Assembly (NCBI RefSeq): GCF_027580225.2
Contig: NC_073339.2
Coordinates: 41,894,501-41,958,500, forward strand
Source of the DNA: Misgurnus anguillicaudatus
Lineage: Eukaryota > Chordata > Actinopteri > Cypriniformes > Cobitidae
DNA length: 64,000 nt
Reading direction: 5' to 3'
Position 1 is the first letter of the stretch. Each line of letters begins with the position of its first letter. The notes under the pieces were generated by a model, which ran no database searches, was not told the origin of the DNA, and saw nothing but the letters and a program-made list of their open reading frames with translations. Below are positions 35,802 to 47,404 of the stretch, one piece after another. Both the position numbers and the translations under genes were made by a program.

Positions 35802-37040
35802 GTAACTTTGCAACTACTTGTAAATGTCAGTCATTGGAGTATTAGTAGGTCATCTGCTTAATATCTATTAATCATTTATTTTGATGATCCCCCAACAGAC
35901 ATTGTACTGACTTTAAGTATGTTTGCAACTACTTTTCAACCCTACCCCTAACAGAAAAAATAATTTCAAAGGTGAAGCAACTTAATTTCATGAAAATAGC
36001 ATGCACTAAAGAATCATTATGACCACAAATCCATACATTATGAACATAAATATGCCGAGTTTTGATTTAACATCGACTATTTGCAAAGATAACTACAGGT
36101 GCAGTTTGATGGGCATGAACATTACTCTTATTACAGTATCAATTCTTGTGTTAAATTATTTGCCGTCCCATAATTTCCCATATTACACACGTGCCAGTTT
36201 ATCTATACTGCAATACTTAACGGTCGAGCTAAAAATAAATGCACATCCAGAGACAATTGCTTGAGCCACGAGAGTCCTCTGGGCAAGCCTGAGTTAAATA
36301 GATAAACGATTCCCATTTCGCAGATGCAACGATAAAAGGTTGATAACCAGTCATCGTCTATAGCGTGGCTTCAAATGATGTATGAAGTACGCCGGTGAAT
36401 GCTTTCATTACATTCTCAGCTAAATTTAATGCAGAGTCCTCATCTCAGTATTGATTTCATGTCATAATAATGGAAAATGGCATTAAATAAATATAAATAT
36501 GACTCGTGTTTGCTCATCGTACCTACTCGTGTTACAGCACTAACTGTCTCCGCTTATGGCTTTTAGCACAGAATTATTGGACAGGGATGCACTGGATGTA
36601 CATTTGCATAAAGAGGAACACAGGCATTGCTAGAGCCTGTCTGTTTTTTATCTAAAAAATGTGCATTAAACCTACTACATAACAAACTTAATTGACAGTT
36701 TTCAAATATTTATAGTAAAAGTAACACATTTGAAAGTGTTACTTACCGTATTTTACACTGGAGAACTATAATAACACTGTCTGTGAGTTTGAAAACAACA
36801 CCGACCCACACCACAACTAATATTTTTTCACAGATTAGTTAAGAGTGACATATTTAACACTATCCAGATCTATTTTAAATCCTGATGTACAGTACTGTGA
36901 TGCTTGGTGTTAGGCCTTCATAAGAAGGGTGTGAAAACTTATCTGAATTTTAATGCAAACAAATCAATCTGATTAAACTGATATGTTTGTTAGCATGTGT
37001 ATTCACATTCATGGCAACATGCATGTTGCAAATATAAATG
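35802..37040. other. no gene recognised
   Basis: 36480-36600 has balanced composition and may be regulatory. 36710-36860 carries gtgttac / gtaacac motifs of a degraded MITE. Confidence 0.35.
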
Positions 37041-37561
37041 TTAAAGGAGCCAAAGTGTGAAAATCTGAATTTTTCCATGTTTAAGTGCTATAACTGGATT
37101 TCCCAGTGCTTCTATCAACTTAGAAAATGTGAAAAAGATCAACAGTAACTTAGTTTTGGTAAATAATTTTTTGCAAGCATGTGAAAAATTAGGTCATTCA
37201 GATTTCGCCTGTTTGTAACGTAGGAGGTAAGTCTAATTACAATAATACCGCCCCTTAATCTGCACTATCCAACCACGACACTGCCATTTAGTATTGACAG
37301 CACTATTAAGTTTCAATTTTAACAAACCACCATCATTGCGATCAGTGTTTGCATTTCATCAGCTCATTTGCATTTTAAAGGATACACCCAAAATGGCACA
37401 TTTTTGCTTGCACATACAAAGTAGCAATTTTAACAATAAAATTATAATAATAATAAATGATCTGTGGGGTATTTTAAGCTAAAACTTCACATATGTACTC
37501 TATGGACACCAAATACTTATTTTACAACTTAAAAAAAAATCTCATAATATGACCCCTTTAA
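37041..37561 (-). mobile_element. TTAA-flanked element, inverted copy of the 22848 family
   Basis: TTAA at 37041-37044 and 37558-37561, ends aaaggagccaaag and gacccctttaa. Reverse-complementary to 22971-23623 over most of its length. It has a single left end where the other copy has three. Confidence 0.75.
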
Positions 37562-37652
37562 CATTGGATATTAGCAAGCAAGCAAACCATTAACTGAGAT
37601 TCATAGTCTGTGAAGAGAATAAATGATGGTAAATGCTCTGGGGTAAGAGGTT

Positions 37653-37715
37653 TACATATGCATTCATTCATTTAGCAGACACTTTTATCCAGAGTGAGTC
37701 ACAAATAAGAAATTA
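37653..37715. repeat. SINE body fragment, copy 5
   Basis: cattcatttagcagacactt and tttatccagagtgagtcac are the phrase found in the bodies of the other SINE-like copies. No tRNA head. Confidence 0.5.
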
Positions 37716-38902
37716 AAGGAAACAAGATACATATATAGTTCTGAATTAACATTTGGGCAGAAATATTTTACATTAAGCATTGGGCAATATGGATGTGTTT
37801 TTCTGCCAATTTTAAATGAATTAATTAAATGATAAAAATAAAAATTGCAAAATATGTCCCAAAATTGAAAATTAAATGATAAAATTATTTAAAATTCATT
37901 TTCAAGGTGATAATGAATCTTCCCTGCCAAATTGAAAAAAAAAAATAATTCATGAACTGACACGTAATTTTCACTACAATCTTAAAATTTTAAAATTAAA
38001 AGGCAAACTAAATTTTATTTTTTAAAGGCATTTTATTATTTATGTTTTCTTTTATTTAATTATTTAATTTATATTTATATTAAATATATAAATAAAGATT
38101 TGTCTACTTGTACATATTTTTATATTTTTTATTATTTATTACTGCAGATAATAGGAGAAAATATGACAAATAAATCAATACTGATACTTGTTTACAGGCT
38201 TTTGTGTCTCAACACATGCATGCACCTTCTCTTAAGCAACTCTTTATCATTATGTGTATTTGAACATTCGGCATGACATTAAGGTACCGCGAGGTCAATT
38301 CAAGAGCAGACTGACGTTGCTTTCAAAAAGCTTTTATGGTATTCAAGTTGAAAATACCTCATGGCTCAAGCCTCTATTGTTACAAAAAGAGCTTGAGATT
38401 CATGGGAAATCAGTCTTATCTATTAAGAAGAACAAAATTCTGACAAATGTCTTGAGCATTTTAAGGACAATGCACCTTACTTTGCTTCGCATCGGGCCAC
38501 GTTACCACCTTAGATGTGCATTACTTTTCTAACAATTCAACGGCTCCTCATCAATTATTTAAAAATATGTAGTACTTTAAAGATGTATATATATGACTGA
38601 TAACAGTACACAAGAGAGTACATTATAGAAAATGTTCATGAAAGAATTGCACAGTTAGCTGGATGAGAGTATGAGTTGATGTTTGAATTAAGAGAGGGCT
38701 GGGGTCACAGACCCCCCATAGGAATAAACAAATTAATGAGCTTTGTAGAAGAAAATCTGTCCAATTATTGCTCTGGCGTAGTGTGATTGTTGTTAGTTCA
38801 TCCAATTTTGTGTATGAAACTTGTAAATACATTCAAATGTGGCACATCCCGTGTTGTGAAGCGATTAACAAATGGGGCCGTTACAGGAGAGTCCCGACAT
38901 TG
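37716..38902. other. no gene recognised; very AT-rich
   Basis: 37790-38150 is extremely AT-rich. A 92-codon open frame at 38254-38532 has no recognisable family. Confidence 0.35.
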
Positions 38903-39385
38903 TTAACTCTTTCCCTGCCATTGACGAGATATCTCGTCAATCAAGAGAAAACGCTTCCCCGCCAATGACGAGTATTTCCGTCTTTCCGCAATACCGCTAT
39001 TATCCGCAACTTTTTAAACCTGGAAGTATTGCCCTCTGGCAAGCTGCTGCATGTCCGTGTCTGTTTTAAAGATGGCTCTAAATGGGATCTCTATGAAAAG
39101 TCTATCACAAAAATGGAATTATCTCTGCTTTTTGCTCAAAATGCGGTGTTTTTGCAGAAACCTACCCATATTCAAAAGCTGATTACAAAAGAACTGCTCA
39201 AGGTAGGATGAAACAGGTTTTTTTTGCTTGAAAGCAGAGGGTCTGTTCTTTCATTTGGTATATTGTATGTTTATATATTTGAAGAAGAACATTTTCTGGA
39301 AGGCATTAAACTTTGGTGAAAATCATGAAAAACGCTGGCGCTGGCTGGCAACTTTTAAAAAAAATGCTGGCGGTGAAAGAGTTAA
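38903..39385 (+). mobile_element. TTAA-flanked element, CTCTTTCCCTGCCA termini, copy 2
   Basis: TTAA at 38903-38906 and 39382-39385, inverted ends as in copy 1 (33103-33605), from which it differs by scattered substitutions and a small deletion near 39000. The 60-codon open frame recurs at 39029-39211. Confidence 0.8.
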
Positions 39386-39718
39386 ACAACATTTACAGAA
39401 ATGTTTAGGGATTGGGCGGAGGTGAAACAGACCACATTCTTTGCTGCTTTGGGCATAGTTAAGCTTACCATCTACTTTCAAGCAATTAATATAAACCAAA
39501 TTTTGTATCTATAAGCATCACTGGCTGCCAGTTTTTTTGACCTCTTGGCAGTTATCGACAGACACAGTACCCCTAAACTGTAAGCAGTCTCCTTTACAAA
39601 CGTACGTACCTACCCACAGCGAAAAACGCTGTATACTGTAAGCACTACTTTGATGAAAACCGTGGGAGAGACCTGTAACAAATGGCAAGATATTCAAACA
39701 TTTCTCATTTCCTTTTGA
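39386..39718. other. no feature recognised
   Basis: Non-coding spacer. Confidence 0.35.
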
Positions 39719-40548
39719 GCGCATGGTCAGAGATGGGCATAAATACATGGAAATGTATTTCAAATACAAATTCAAAATACTGTGTCGAAAAATGTATTTA
39801 AATACAAATACAAAATACTGTGAGGAAAAATGTATTTAAATACAAATACAGTATTTTGTATTTTGAAAATACACAAAATACATGTGAAATTGGTGATTCT
39901 GTGCAAGTATCCCTATTATGCTGAAATCTATATTGGTCTATTTCTGTGCAAGATGTGTGCAACTACTTAGAAACTTTCATTTTATTTTACGTACCTCTTG
40001 CTTTCCCCTGCCCTGTAGGAAATAAAAAACTAGAAAAAAAACCTTGGTAACACTTTACTTGAAGGGGTGTGCATAAGGCTGACATGACACATTCATAATC
40101 ATAACATGACACGTGTCATGAACATGAAGAAGATTTTATGCACATTTATGACAACTGCCATTAAGTGTCATTTACTTAATTATGTCAATTTTAATGCAAA
40201 GATGACATTGTTTGAGATATCTTTGTTATGGCAACTTGACACATAAACCAATACAACACAACTTGTTATAAATTATAAACAATAATTATCAAACTTAAGA
40301 AACTACCTAGCTTTGTGGGTTAACATTACATTAAACCATGATTTAAATGGCATTAAGTGTTAATACTATGTCAAATATTATTAATACTCTGTCAAATAAA
40401 CATTATGAACTGAAGAATATTCATGATGCTGTTATAAAAACTATTTAACAGAGTATTAACACTTAATGACATTTTAATGACAAATTATATTTGTATCACT
40501 GGTAAAAAGTGATCAGTTATGTTGTCATGGCAAGTTATGATGTATGGG

Positions 40549-41626
40549 TTAAAGCAACACTATGTAGTTTCCATTTAAAAATGACTTACAGCTCCCCCAT
40601 GTGGTTGAAAAGCGCAACAGTAGCTATGTTTACATGGACACATTTTGCCTCCATCGGATTAAAATCCTTCCGATTAATAAATCCTATCATAGCGTTTACA
40701 TGAACACTTAATAATGTGATCGGATTGATGTGCGTGTTTATATGACACAAGATTTACATCAGATTTGATCATTTGACATGCGCACATTGCACAAATACAG
40801 TTTCACGCTGTTTCAAGATTTGCTTTGTGCCTCACTGATTATAAAGCAGCAGCAAAAACACCCATTCACGTGTGCCCAAAAAGCGTATTTTACTTCACGC
40901 GGTGCTGCAGAGACCGTTCGCGAGTCCAAACACACGCGTTTGTGGATCAGAGAATAAATCATGAACTGACCGGACAACGCTGTCTTGTATCACTTTATGG
41001 AGAATTGGACGGATAATAGGAACAAGATTAACAAGACAATCACTTCTTGTGACTTCCTTCAACAAAACAAACTCGAGTTATTTGTGTCACCTGTCATTAC
41101 GGCAATTCTACGTCATTGCACGTGTGCATATGCTCCACATTCCCGTCCTGTAGGTGGCGGAAATGCACCTTTCAGTGGGTTTGCCAACCGCCATTAAAAA
41201 AAGAAAAGATGGCACATGCGCAGAGCATCCCAGTTTCAGTTATCCATCCGATCAAGTGTATACATGTCATTTTGAGCAGATTACAAACGGTATAAACCAC
41301 CCCTAACAAGCGGATTAGATTTTTAATCAGATTGGCACTTTTTAGTCCGATTGAGGTGTTTACATGGAGCATTTTTATTCAGATTGATCATTTAAACGGA
41401 TTACAAATGTCCATGTAAACGCAGCTAGTGCCTGGTATCAGACACTCTTCTGCAGGCAGGGGGAGGGGCGGGGCTGTGTTTCCTACCCTCCACCGCCACT
41501 TTCAGAGTGTGCTTGTAGCAGCTAGGAGGCTGCTCAGGTTGCAGCAACAGTACAATTTGTCCAGTCATTGAAATAATTTTAGAGACATTATTTAAAGGTA
41601 AAAAAAACTACATAGTGTTGCTTTAA
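40549..41626. mobile_element. TTAA-flanked element, AAAGCAACACTATGTAGTTT termini
   Basis: TTAA at 40549-40552 and 41623-41626. Termini are perfect inverted repeats (aaagcaacactatgtagttt). The same family lies uninterrupted at 52313-52596 in reverse orientation; comparison shows that 40622-41426 is a later insertion. Confidence 0.8.
40622..41426. mobile_element. innermost element, AGCTRYGTTTACATGGACA termini, AGT duplication
   Basis: agctatgtttacatggaca and tgtccatgtaaacgcagct are inverted with two mismatches. AGT flanks both sides (40619-40621, 41427-41429), and the reverse-oriented copy at 52313-52596 has a single uninterrupted site. A 3-bp duplication fits PIF/Harbinger-like or CACTA-like elements. 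No transposase. Confidence 0.7.
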
Positions 41627-43028
41627 TGTCAAGTTGTCATAACAAAGACATCTCAAACAATGTCATCTTTGCAATAAAAATGACATAATTGAACAAATGA
41701 CACTTAATGACAGTTGTCATAAACATCCATAAAATCTCCTTCATATTCATGACACGTGTCATGTTATGATTATGAATGTGTCATGTCAGCCTTATGAACA
41801 CCCCTTCAAGTAAAGTGATGTTTTATAAAAACATCATAAAAACGTTTTCATGTGTCGTCAAAATGACCCACAACCTAAACAGTTTATATGTTAAGAAATC
41901 CATGCATTTACAAACGTCTCACGAGACAAATTATTCGGCAAACTGATTTCTCTCATTGCTGCTTTTTGATGGTTTTGAGAACAATTACTCACGAGTCGTC
42001 CTCTGTCATTTCACAGAATTATACAATAGAAGCACGTCAAGCATAAAAGCCTTTTAGGTTTACACAGTTTTTCAATATTTTACTATGTTCTTACCTGATG
42101 AATTAATACATGCCTATCTTTTTTCAATACTGTATGTGCACTTAATGTTTGCACAGCATGTCATGAATGTGTTAGCATTTAGCCTAGTCCCATTTATTCC
42201 TTAGGATCCAAACAGGGATGAATTTAGAAGCCACCAAACACTTCCATGTTTTCCCTATTTAAAGACTGTTACATAGTTACACAAGTAAGTATGGTGGCAC
42301 AAAATAAAACGTGATTTTTAAGTGAATAAAAATGAGAACTATATTGTATGGCGGAAGAGCACTTAGTTTGCAGCACTTCAACCTCTGCCGCATTAACATC
42401 ATTACTCTTGTGAAGATGTTACTGCGCACTGAGGTCGAAATGCTGCAAACTATGTGCTATTTCTCCATGCATTGAAAAAAGATAGTTATGTATTAATTTG
42501 TCTAAGTTGAGGTAAGAACATAGTAAAATATAAAAAAATTGTGGTTTTCATTTAAGTCAAAAGTGTAGACCAATTTGTCAGCATTCCACACTCTGTCTCA
42601 GTCGTGCAATGTGCAAGTGCAACTGTAGCGTGCAACTGCCTGCCAACATGCAAGTGTGAATTTGAATTTCCTTTTTGCGACAGTTATAACACAAATCACA
42701 TCACGCCCAATAATTCAATCGCCTTTGCTTTATTTCCCACTCCAACATTTCAATTATTGCCCACTAAAAGCTGCACAGATATATTTGCTTACCTGAACTC
42801 TGTTGTCTAGTCTGAACTAGTTGATGCATGAAAACAGCACCCTGACTGGTTGACTGGCTCAAAGTATTTTGAGTATTTTAAAAATACAAAAATACTCATC
42901 TTAAATGTATTTAAATACAAATTACATTTCATTTTTTTCAAAGGCTTTAAAATACAAAATACTATTTTGTATTTCAAATACGTATTTTAAATACATGTAT
43001 TTGAAATACTGCCCATCCCTGCGCATGG

Positions 43029-43929
43029 TAACGCACTATACTACACAAACTCCTTCATTTGACTTTTTCTATGACTTTTATGTTTTATAAAAGCAGAAAG
43101 CTATCAGAGACTGTTGACACAACACTCTTTTGAAACCACAAGGACACACTTTGGCACTTTTCAACATTAAGTAGGATGCAGCAAAAAACAAATTTATATG
43201 AAACTTACACAAATGGTTTGATCTATGACATAGAAAAGATGATATGTCAGAGAGAATTGAGTATGAATAAAGAAGTAGACTACCAGACAAAGTTAATGAA
43301 AGACACCAGTTTGATATACTTATACTTGCATTGCAAAGATAACTTTTTAAAGTTTTTCCATTTCACAAAATACCCAACTGATGCCAACCACGACTAGAGG
43401 TCAAAATTGCTACTTCGTGTATGTTTACCTGGAGTGCAAAAGCAGGTCTTTCGAATGAGGATTGATTGTAAAGCTAACATGTGTAATTTTGTTGGCTCTG
43501 TGTCATTTTCTTGTGTCCCAGCGTAATGCGCAGAGACAACTACAACTAAGCCATCTGTAGGCTGATTTCCCTGAAGGTTTTGAACACAAACTCTAACCAT
43601 AAGTATTACATTTCTTGTGTATCTTGTCCCCTATGTTTGTGTGGAGCTTGCTATTACTTTTCTAAATGATTGGACTCACTGATTTTGGACAATATTCGCC
43701 TGGTGAACAATAAAACAGGTAAAAACAAAATCAATGTTGAGACTCGCGCGACCCAGTGGAAAACATTATTGCTTTATTGAGGTTGCTTCTTCATAAATAC
43801 AAATAGCAAACATGAGAAATGTAGACTGAACCAGAAGTTGCATTTGCTCCGTAATGAGAAACAATAATCAGATATTATTGATTTTTACTTCCAACAGAAA
43901 AGAATATCATGTAGACTTAGGGCTTAGGG
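43029..43929. other. no gene recognised
   Basis: Non-coding sequence with short unmatched open frames on both strands. Confidence 0.35.
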
Positions 43930-44160
43930 GTAGTTCACCCAAATATTAAGATTTTGTTATCATTTACTCACCCTCGAGTTGTAACCTGTCTTCATTTATT
44001 TGATCAGCTTGACAAAAAGGAAGATATTTTAATGAATGTTTGTAACCAAACTCCATAATATTATTTTTTCCTACTATGAAAGTCAATAGTGCCCCTAATC
44101 TGCTTTGTTACATTATTTAAAATATCTTCCTTTGTGTTCAGCATAACAAACACTTAATCC
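43930..44160. repeat. left part of a common fold-back repeat
   Basis: ggtagttcacccaaat, tcatttactcaccctc and the internal reversal around ttttttcctactatgaaagt match the 50767 family, a phrase I associate with an abundant cyprinid MITE. The far terminus is missing. Confidence 0.55.
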
Positions 44161-44261
44161 AACGTTGGGTCAAATCCATTGCGTTTTAATTTAACCTGCT
44201 GTATGCTGGTTTGTTCAAGCCAGTGTTTCTTAAACTGGGGGGCACGAGATGGTGCCATGTG

Positions 44262-45702
44262 GGTCATTCTACAAAAAAGGTTGTCCCTTGCTTTTGCAGA
44301 CCCCTTAATCATTTAATTTGACCAAAAATCCCATAATGACATATATTTAATAAATATAGACTGTCCTTAAAATGATGAGAGAATTTTTTTATTTAATTTT
44401 TTTTTTTTTTTTTATTTTAAATGTCTGGTCCTGAAAATTGCCCTGTCCCTTTGATCATACATGGAAGTTGAACTGACTTATTATTTAAAACCATGTTTTT
44501 TATAAAACAAATCTAATTTACATTTACCTTTAACCCTGTATGAACTTACTACAACACTGAAATGGTAAAAATACACATATTAATATGAATAACATCAAAT
44601 AAATATTTCTCCCCCAAATTTATGTAATTGGTGTTACCCAAAGCACTTTTATTTTGAAACAATGCATCAGCTCTTTGAAGTTTTTCATGGGTCAAGAGGT
44701 CAGTGGAAGAAGTGCAGTGGAGGAAGGCAAAAGGTTTTTGAGATGTCTTACCTTATTTGTCTAAAATATCATAATATATCTAAGAATTTTGAGATAAGAT
44801 TTTTTGGATGTCATTAGTGTTACTCTTTTTTATAGCTGGGAGTGTTAAGATCTTTACACAAAAATACATTATACTGAATAAGTATGTGATTGTTACATCT
44901 CTGATGAAATAGCACATGGCTAATGGCAGCCATTTTGTAAAATAGATTTTTTTTTCTGTAAATTGTCATTGGTGTTACCATCATTGGTGTTACCGTCATT
45001 AGTGTTACTTCTCTAATGAGTCCTTCCTAAGCACTTTTCCTTTAGCTGACCAACATAAAAGCATAAAAACAAAACAAGATGGATAATTTTATGAAAGTTT
45101 ATAAGTTTTATCATATTCATTATCTATTATTATATTCTAATTTTGTCATTGATGTTACATTGTGTCATTGGTGTTAAACCATGTTTTGGTGTTATGAATG
45201 TATTTTCTTGTACTTTCTAGCAATATTTTGTTGTTGATATGGGATGTGAGACATTGTTGATATTTCAGTCTTTGCATCAAAGCCTTTTTGGTTGAATTTT
45301 TTGTTTATGTTGGTTTTAAAGAAAAAAGTCAAACTGAGAATCAAATAATTTCATACAATGCTGGGTAAAGATGAAGAATTTAATTAAACAAATATTAATA
45401 ATCAATTATTTTTTGGCTGTTATCATTCCTCTACTCAACCTTTAACTAAATACACAAGCTGTAATGAGAAAAAATATTTAGTATCAACATTAATGTTGTT
45501 TAAATCACAGGTAACACCAGTGACAAATAAATGACTCATGGATTCTTTTTTAAAATGTATTAAAAAGTAAAAAATAGATTAAGCTCCCCGTTTTGCGGAT
45601 TCATAGATTTGACAAGTTAATTAATGCTATTAAAGAAGTTTTGGGTATGTTGAAAGAAGTTTATTTCCATCACCCGAATTCCACCTTTTCTGTAGAATGA
45701 CC
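44262..45702. mobile_element. 1.44-kb element, GGTCATTCTACA termini, CATGTG duplication
   Basis: ggtcattctaca and tgtagaatgacc are perfect inverted ends flanked by CATGTG (44256-44261, 45703-45708). The interior carries at least seven cattggtgttac-like motifs, three of them spaced exactly 15 bp apart at 44967, 44982 and 44997. No intact transposase frame. Superfamily not assigned. Confidence 0.65.
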
Positions 45703-45708
45703 CATGTG

Positions 45709-46543
45709 GTAGTGGAAAAAGGTCCTACAGACTATAAAAATACAAGAAAGAAATATATTTTTTAAGATTCGTTGACCGTAAGGCTCTTTGGTAAACCAAA
45801 ACCAAAGAAATGGTTATTTTATCACTGCAAATAACTTTTTTCTTTTTTAAGAGTACCTCAAAGCTTTAAAGGTGTGTGCCATGTAATGGCACCATAATTT
45901 ACACTGCGCCTAAAAAAGAAAGCAAATTTGATGAGTTCTGTTCGCAAATGGCACTATAAAACAAGCACCAGAGGTATATCCATGCACCCTGATGTTTTGG
46001 GAACATCACGTCCAAAATGTGTATGTGTTCACTTCATGCACACAAACACATTCATTTCAAGATGTGTAATTAAACAGCACCATCCTGCAATCTTTAGTCG
46101 GTTCTGTGTCTGCCAATAAGACCACGGCCTTCACCGCGGACACAGCAGATGGAGAACAGGTGCACTCGTGTGTGGTTCACCTGTGGAGCCAATAAAAATG
46201 TGTGTTTAGCTGAGAGAGAGAGAAAAAGAGAGGGAGAAGCTGACAAGTGGTAAATGGACAGGTGTTCAGGTAGAGAGAGGGCATGTCAGACGCTGTGTAC
46301 AAACCCCAGGCTTTGTTGAAATTGTGTATGTGTGCGATAGCCAAACAGGCAAAACTGCCACATCTTAGGGGGCTGGTTTATATTAAATAGATTTAAATAA
46401 TAATTATTGAACACAATGTTCAGTGATCCAATCAAACTAGATTTCCAGACTAAAAAAGTGCTTTTGAGATTTGTTTGTAACAGTCAGGGAATGAATTGTG
46501 GGTGTGTGTGAGGCCAAGACAACCCAAGTCAAATTTAGGACAC
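45709..46543. other. no gene recognised
   Basis: Non-coding, GA-rich near 46210-46240. Confidence 0.35.
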
Positions 46544-47404
46544 CTGGGGCACGTTCAATCTCACACCGGTGCGCAACGTTTTGCTACGGTTTCCGGGTTG
46601 AACGACATGTTTCCTTTAAACGGTGTGCAACGGAATGCAACAGGTTTTAGAAGCGTTTTCTCTTGTTTGGTGGGTGTGTCAGAAATGTCAGCCCAATCAG
46701 CGGCAAGATGTATAAAACCACGCGATAGTAAAGAGACAGCTCGCTCAATGGGTTCAAGTTGGAATGTTGTCTTTCATTCTGGACACCAAGGTCAGTGACT
46801 GTAACATCGAGGGTATTTTACAGTATTAAACACACATTTATAACGATTGATCAGTCCTCAGAAACATTTAAAGCGTAACTAAACCCCTGGTCAGAGCCTG
46901 ACTCCGCCCACTGGCAATATTTGAAAAATGCAAGAAAAGTGGGCAGATTCCAACAGAGATAGAGGGGACGAACTAAGCTCGTACCAAGCATGTGGTGAGA
47001 TCGTAACAAGGGCGTGGTGAGCTTGAATCTGCTTATGTCACGAGTCATTTTTTGGACTCAACATCCAATAGGAAAATTCAACTGCAGTAGCCACCGTTCA
47101 ACCTGAAGAGGGCAGCACTCAGATGTTTTTACACCATATATTGCAGTATTGAAACACTTTATATCCAAATGTCAAAAAACTTACTAAAATCAATGAACAG
47201 CACTAATAAAGCATCATTCTTACAGATCATTAACTAAAAAAAGTTGGTTTAGGGTTTAGTTACTCTTTAAAAAAGAACACAAAGAATGGCCTCTCAGCTA
47301 CCGTAGTTGCAACGCTTACGTCATCACAACAGAGTGTTCAATGCATCACCGTTTAAGTTTAATAAACGTTGTGCAACGTTTTGTCGGGGCTGAACGCAGC
47401 CCAG
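46544..47404. mobile_element. DNA element, CTGGG...CCCAG termini, hosting a TTAA element
   Basis: ctggggcacgttcaatct and gggctgaacgcagcccag are imperfect inverted ends, with gtgcgcaacgttttg and gtgcaacgttttg motifs beside each. Split by the insertion at 46869-47270. Confidence 0.5.
46869..47270. mobile_element. TTAA-flanked element, AGMGTAACTAAACCC termini
   Basis: Inverted ends agcgtaactaaacccc and gggtttagttactct with TTAA at each side (46869-46872, 47267-47270). Confidence 0.65.

Larger units (their letters stand above)
40046..41822. mobile_element. fold-back element, GGTAACACTTTACTTGAAGG termini
   Basis: Left arm (40046-40256: ggctgacatgacacattcat, gatgacattgtttgagat) pairs with the right arm (41627-41822). 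Inserted in the hAT element and itself interrupted at TTAA. The target duplication is unclear. Confidence 0.65.
39727..43020. mobile_element. hAT-type element with 8-bp duplication, hosting three nested insertions
   Basis: GCGCATGG occurs at 39719-39726 and 43021-43028. Termini agatgggcataaat and tactgcccatccct are inverted, with subterminal tgtatttaaatacaaa repeats at both ends, as in hAT elements. No transposase remnant is visible. About half its length is later insertions: 40046-41822, 40549-41626 and 40622-41426. Confidence 0.75.
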
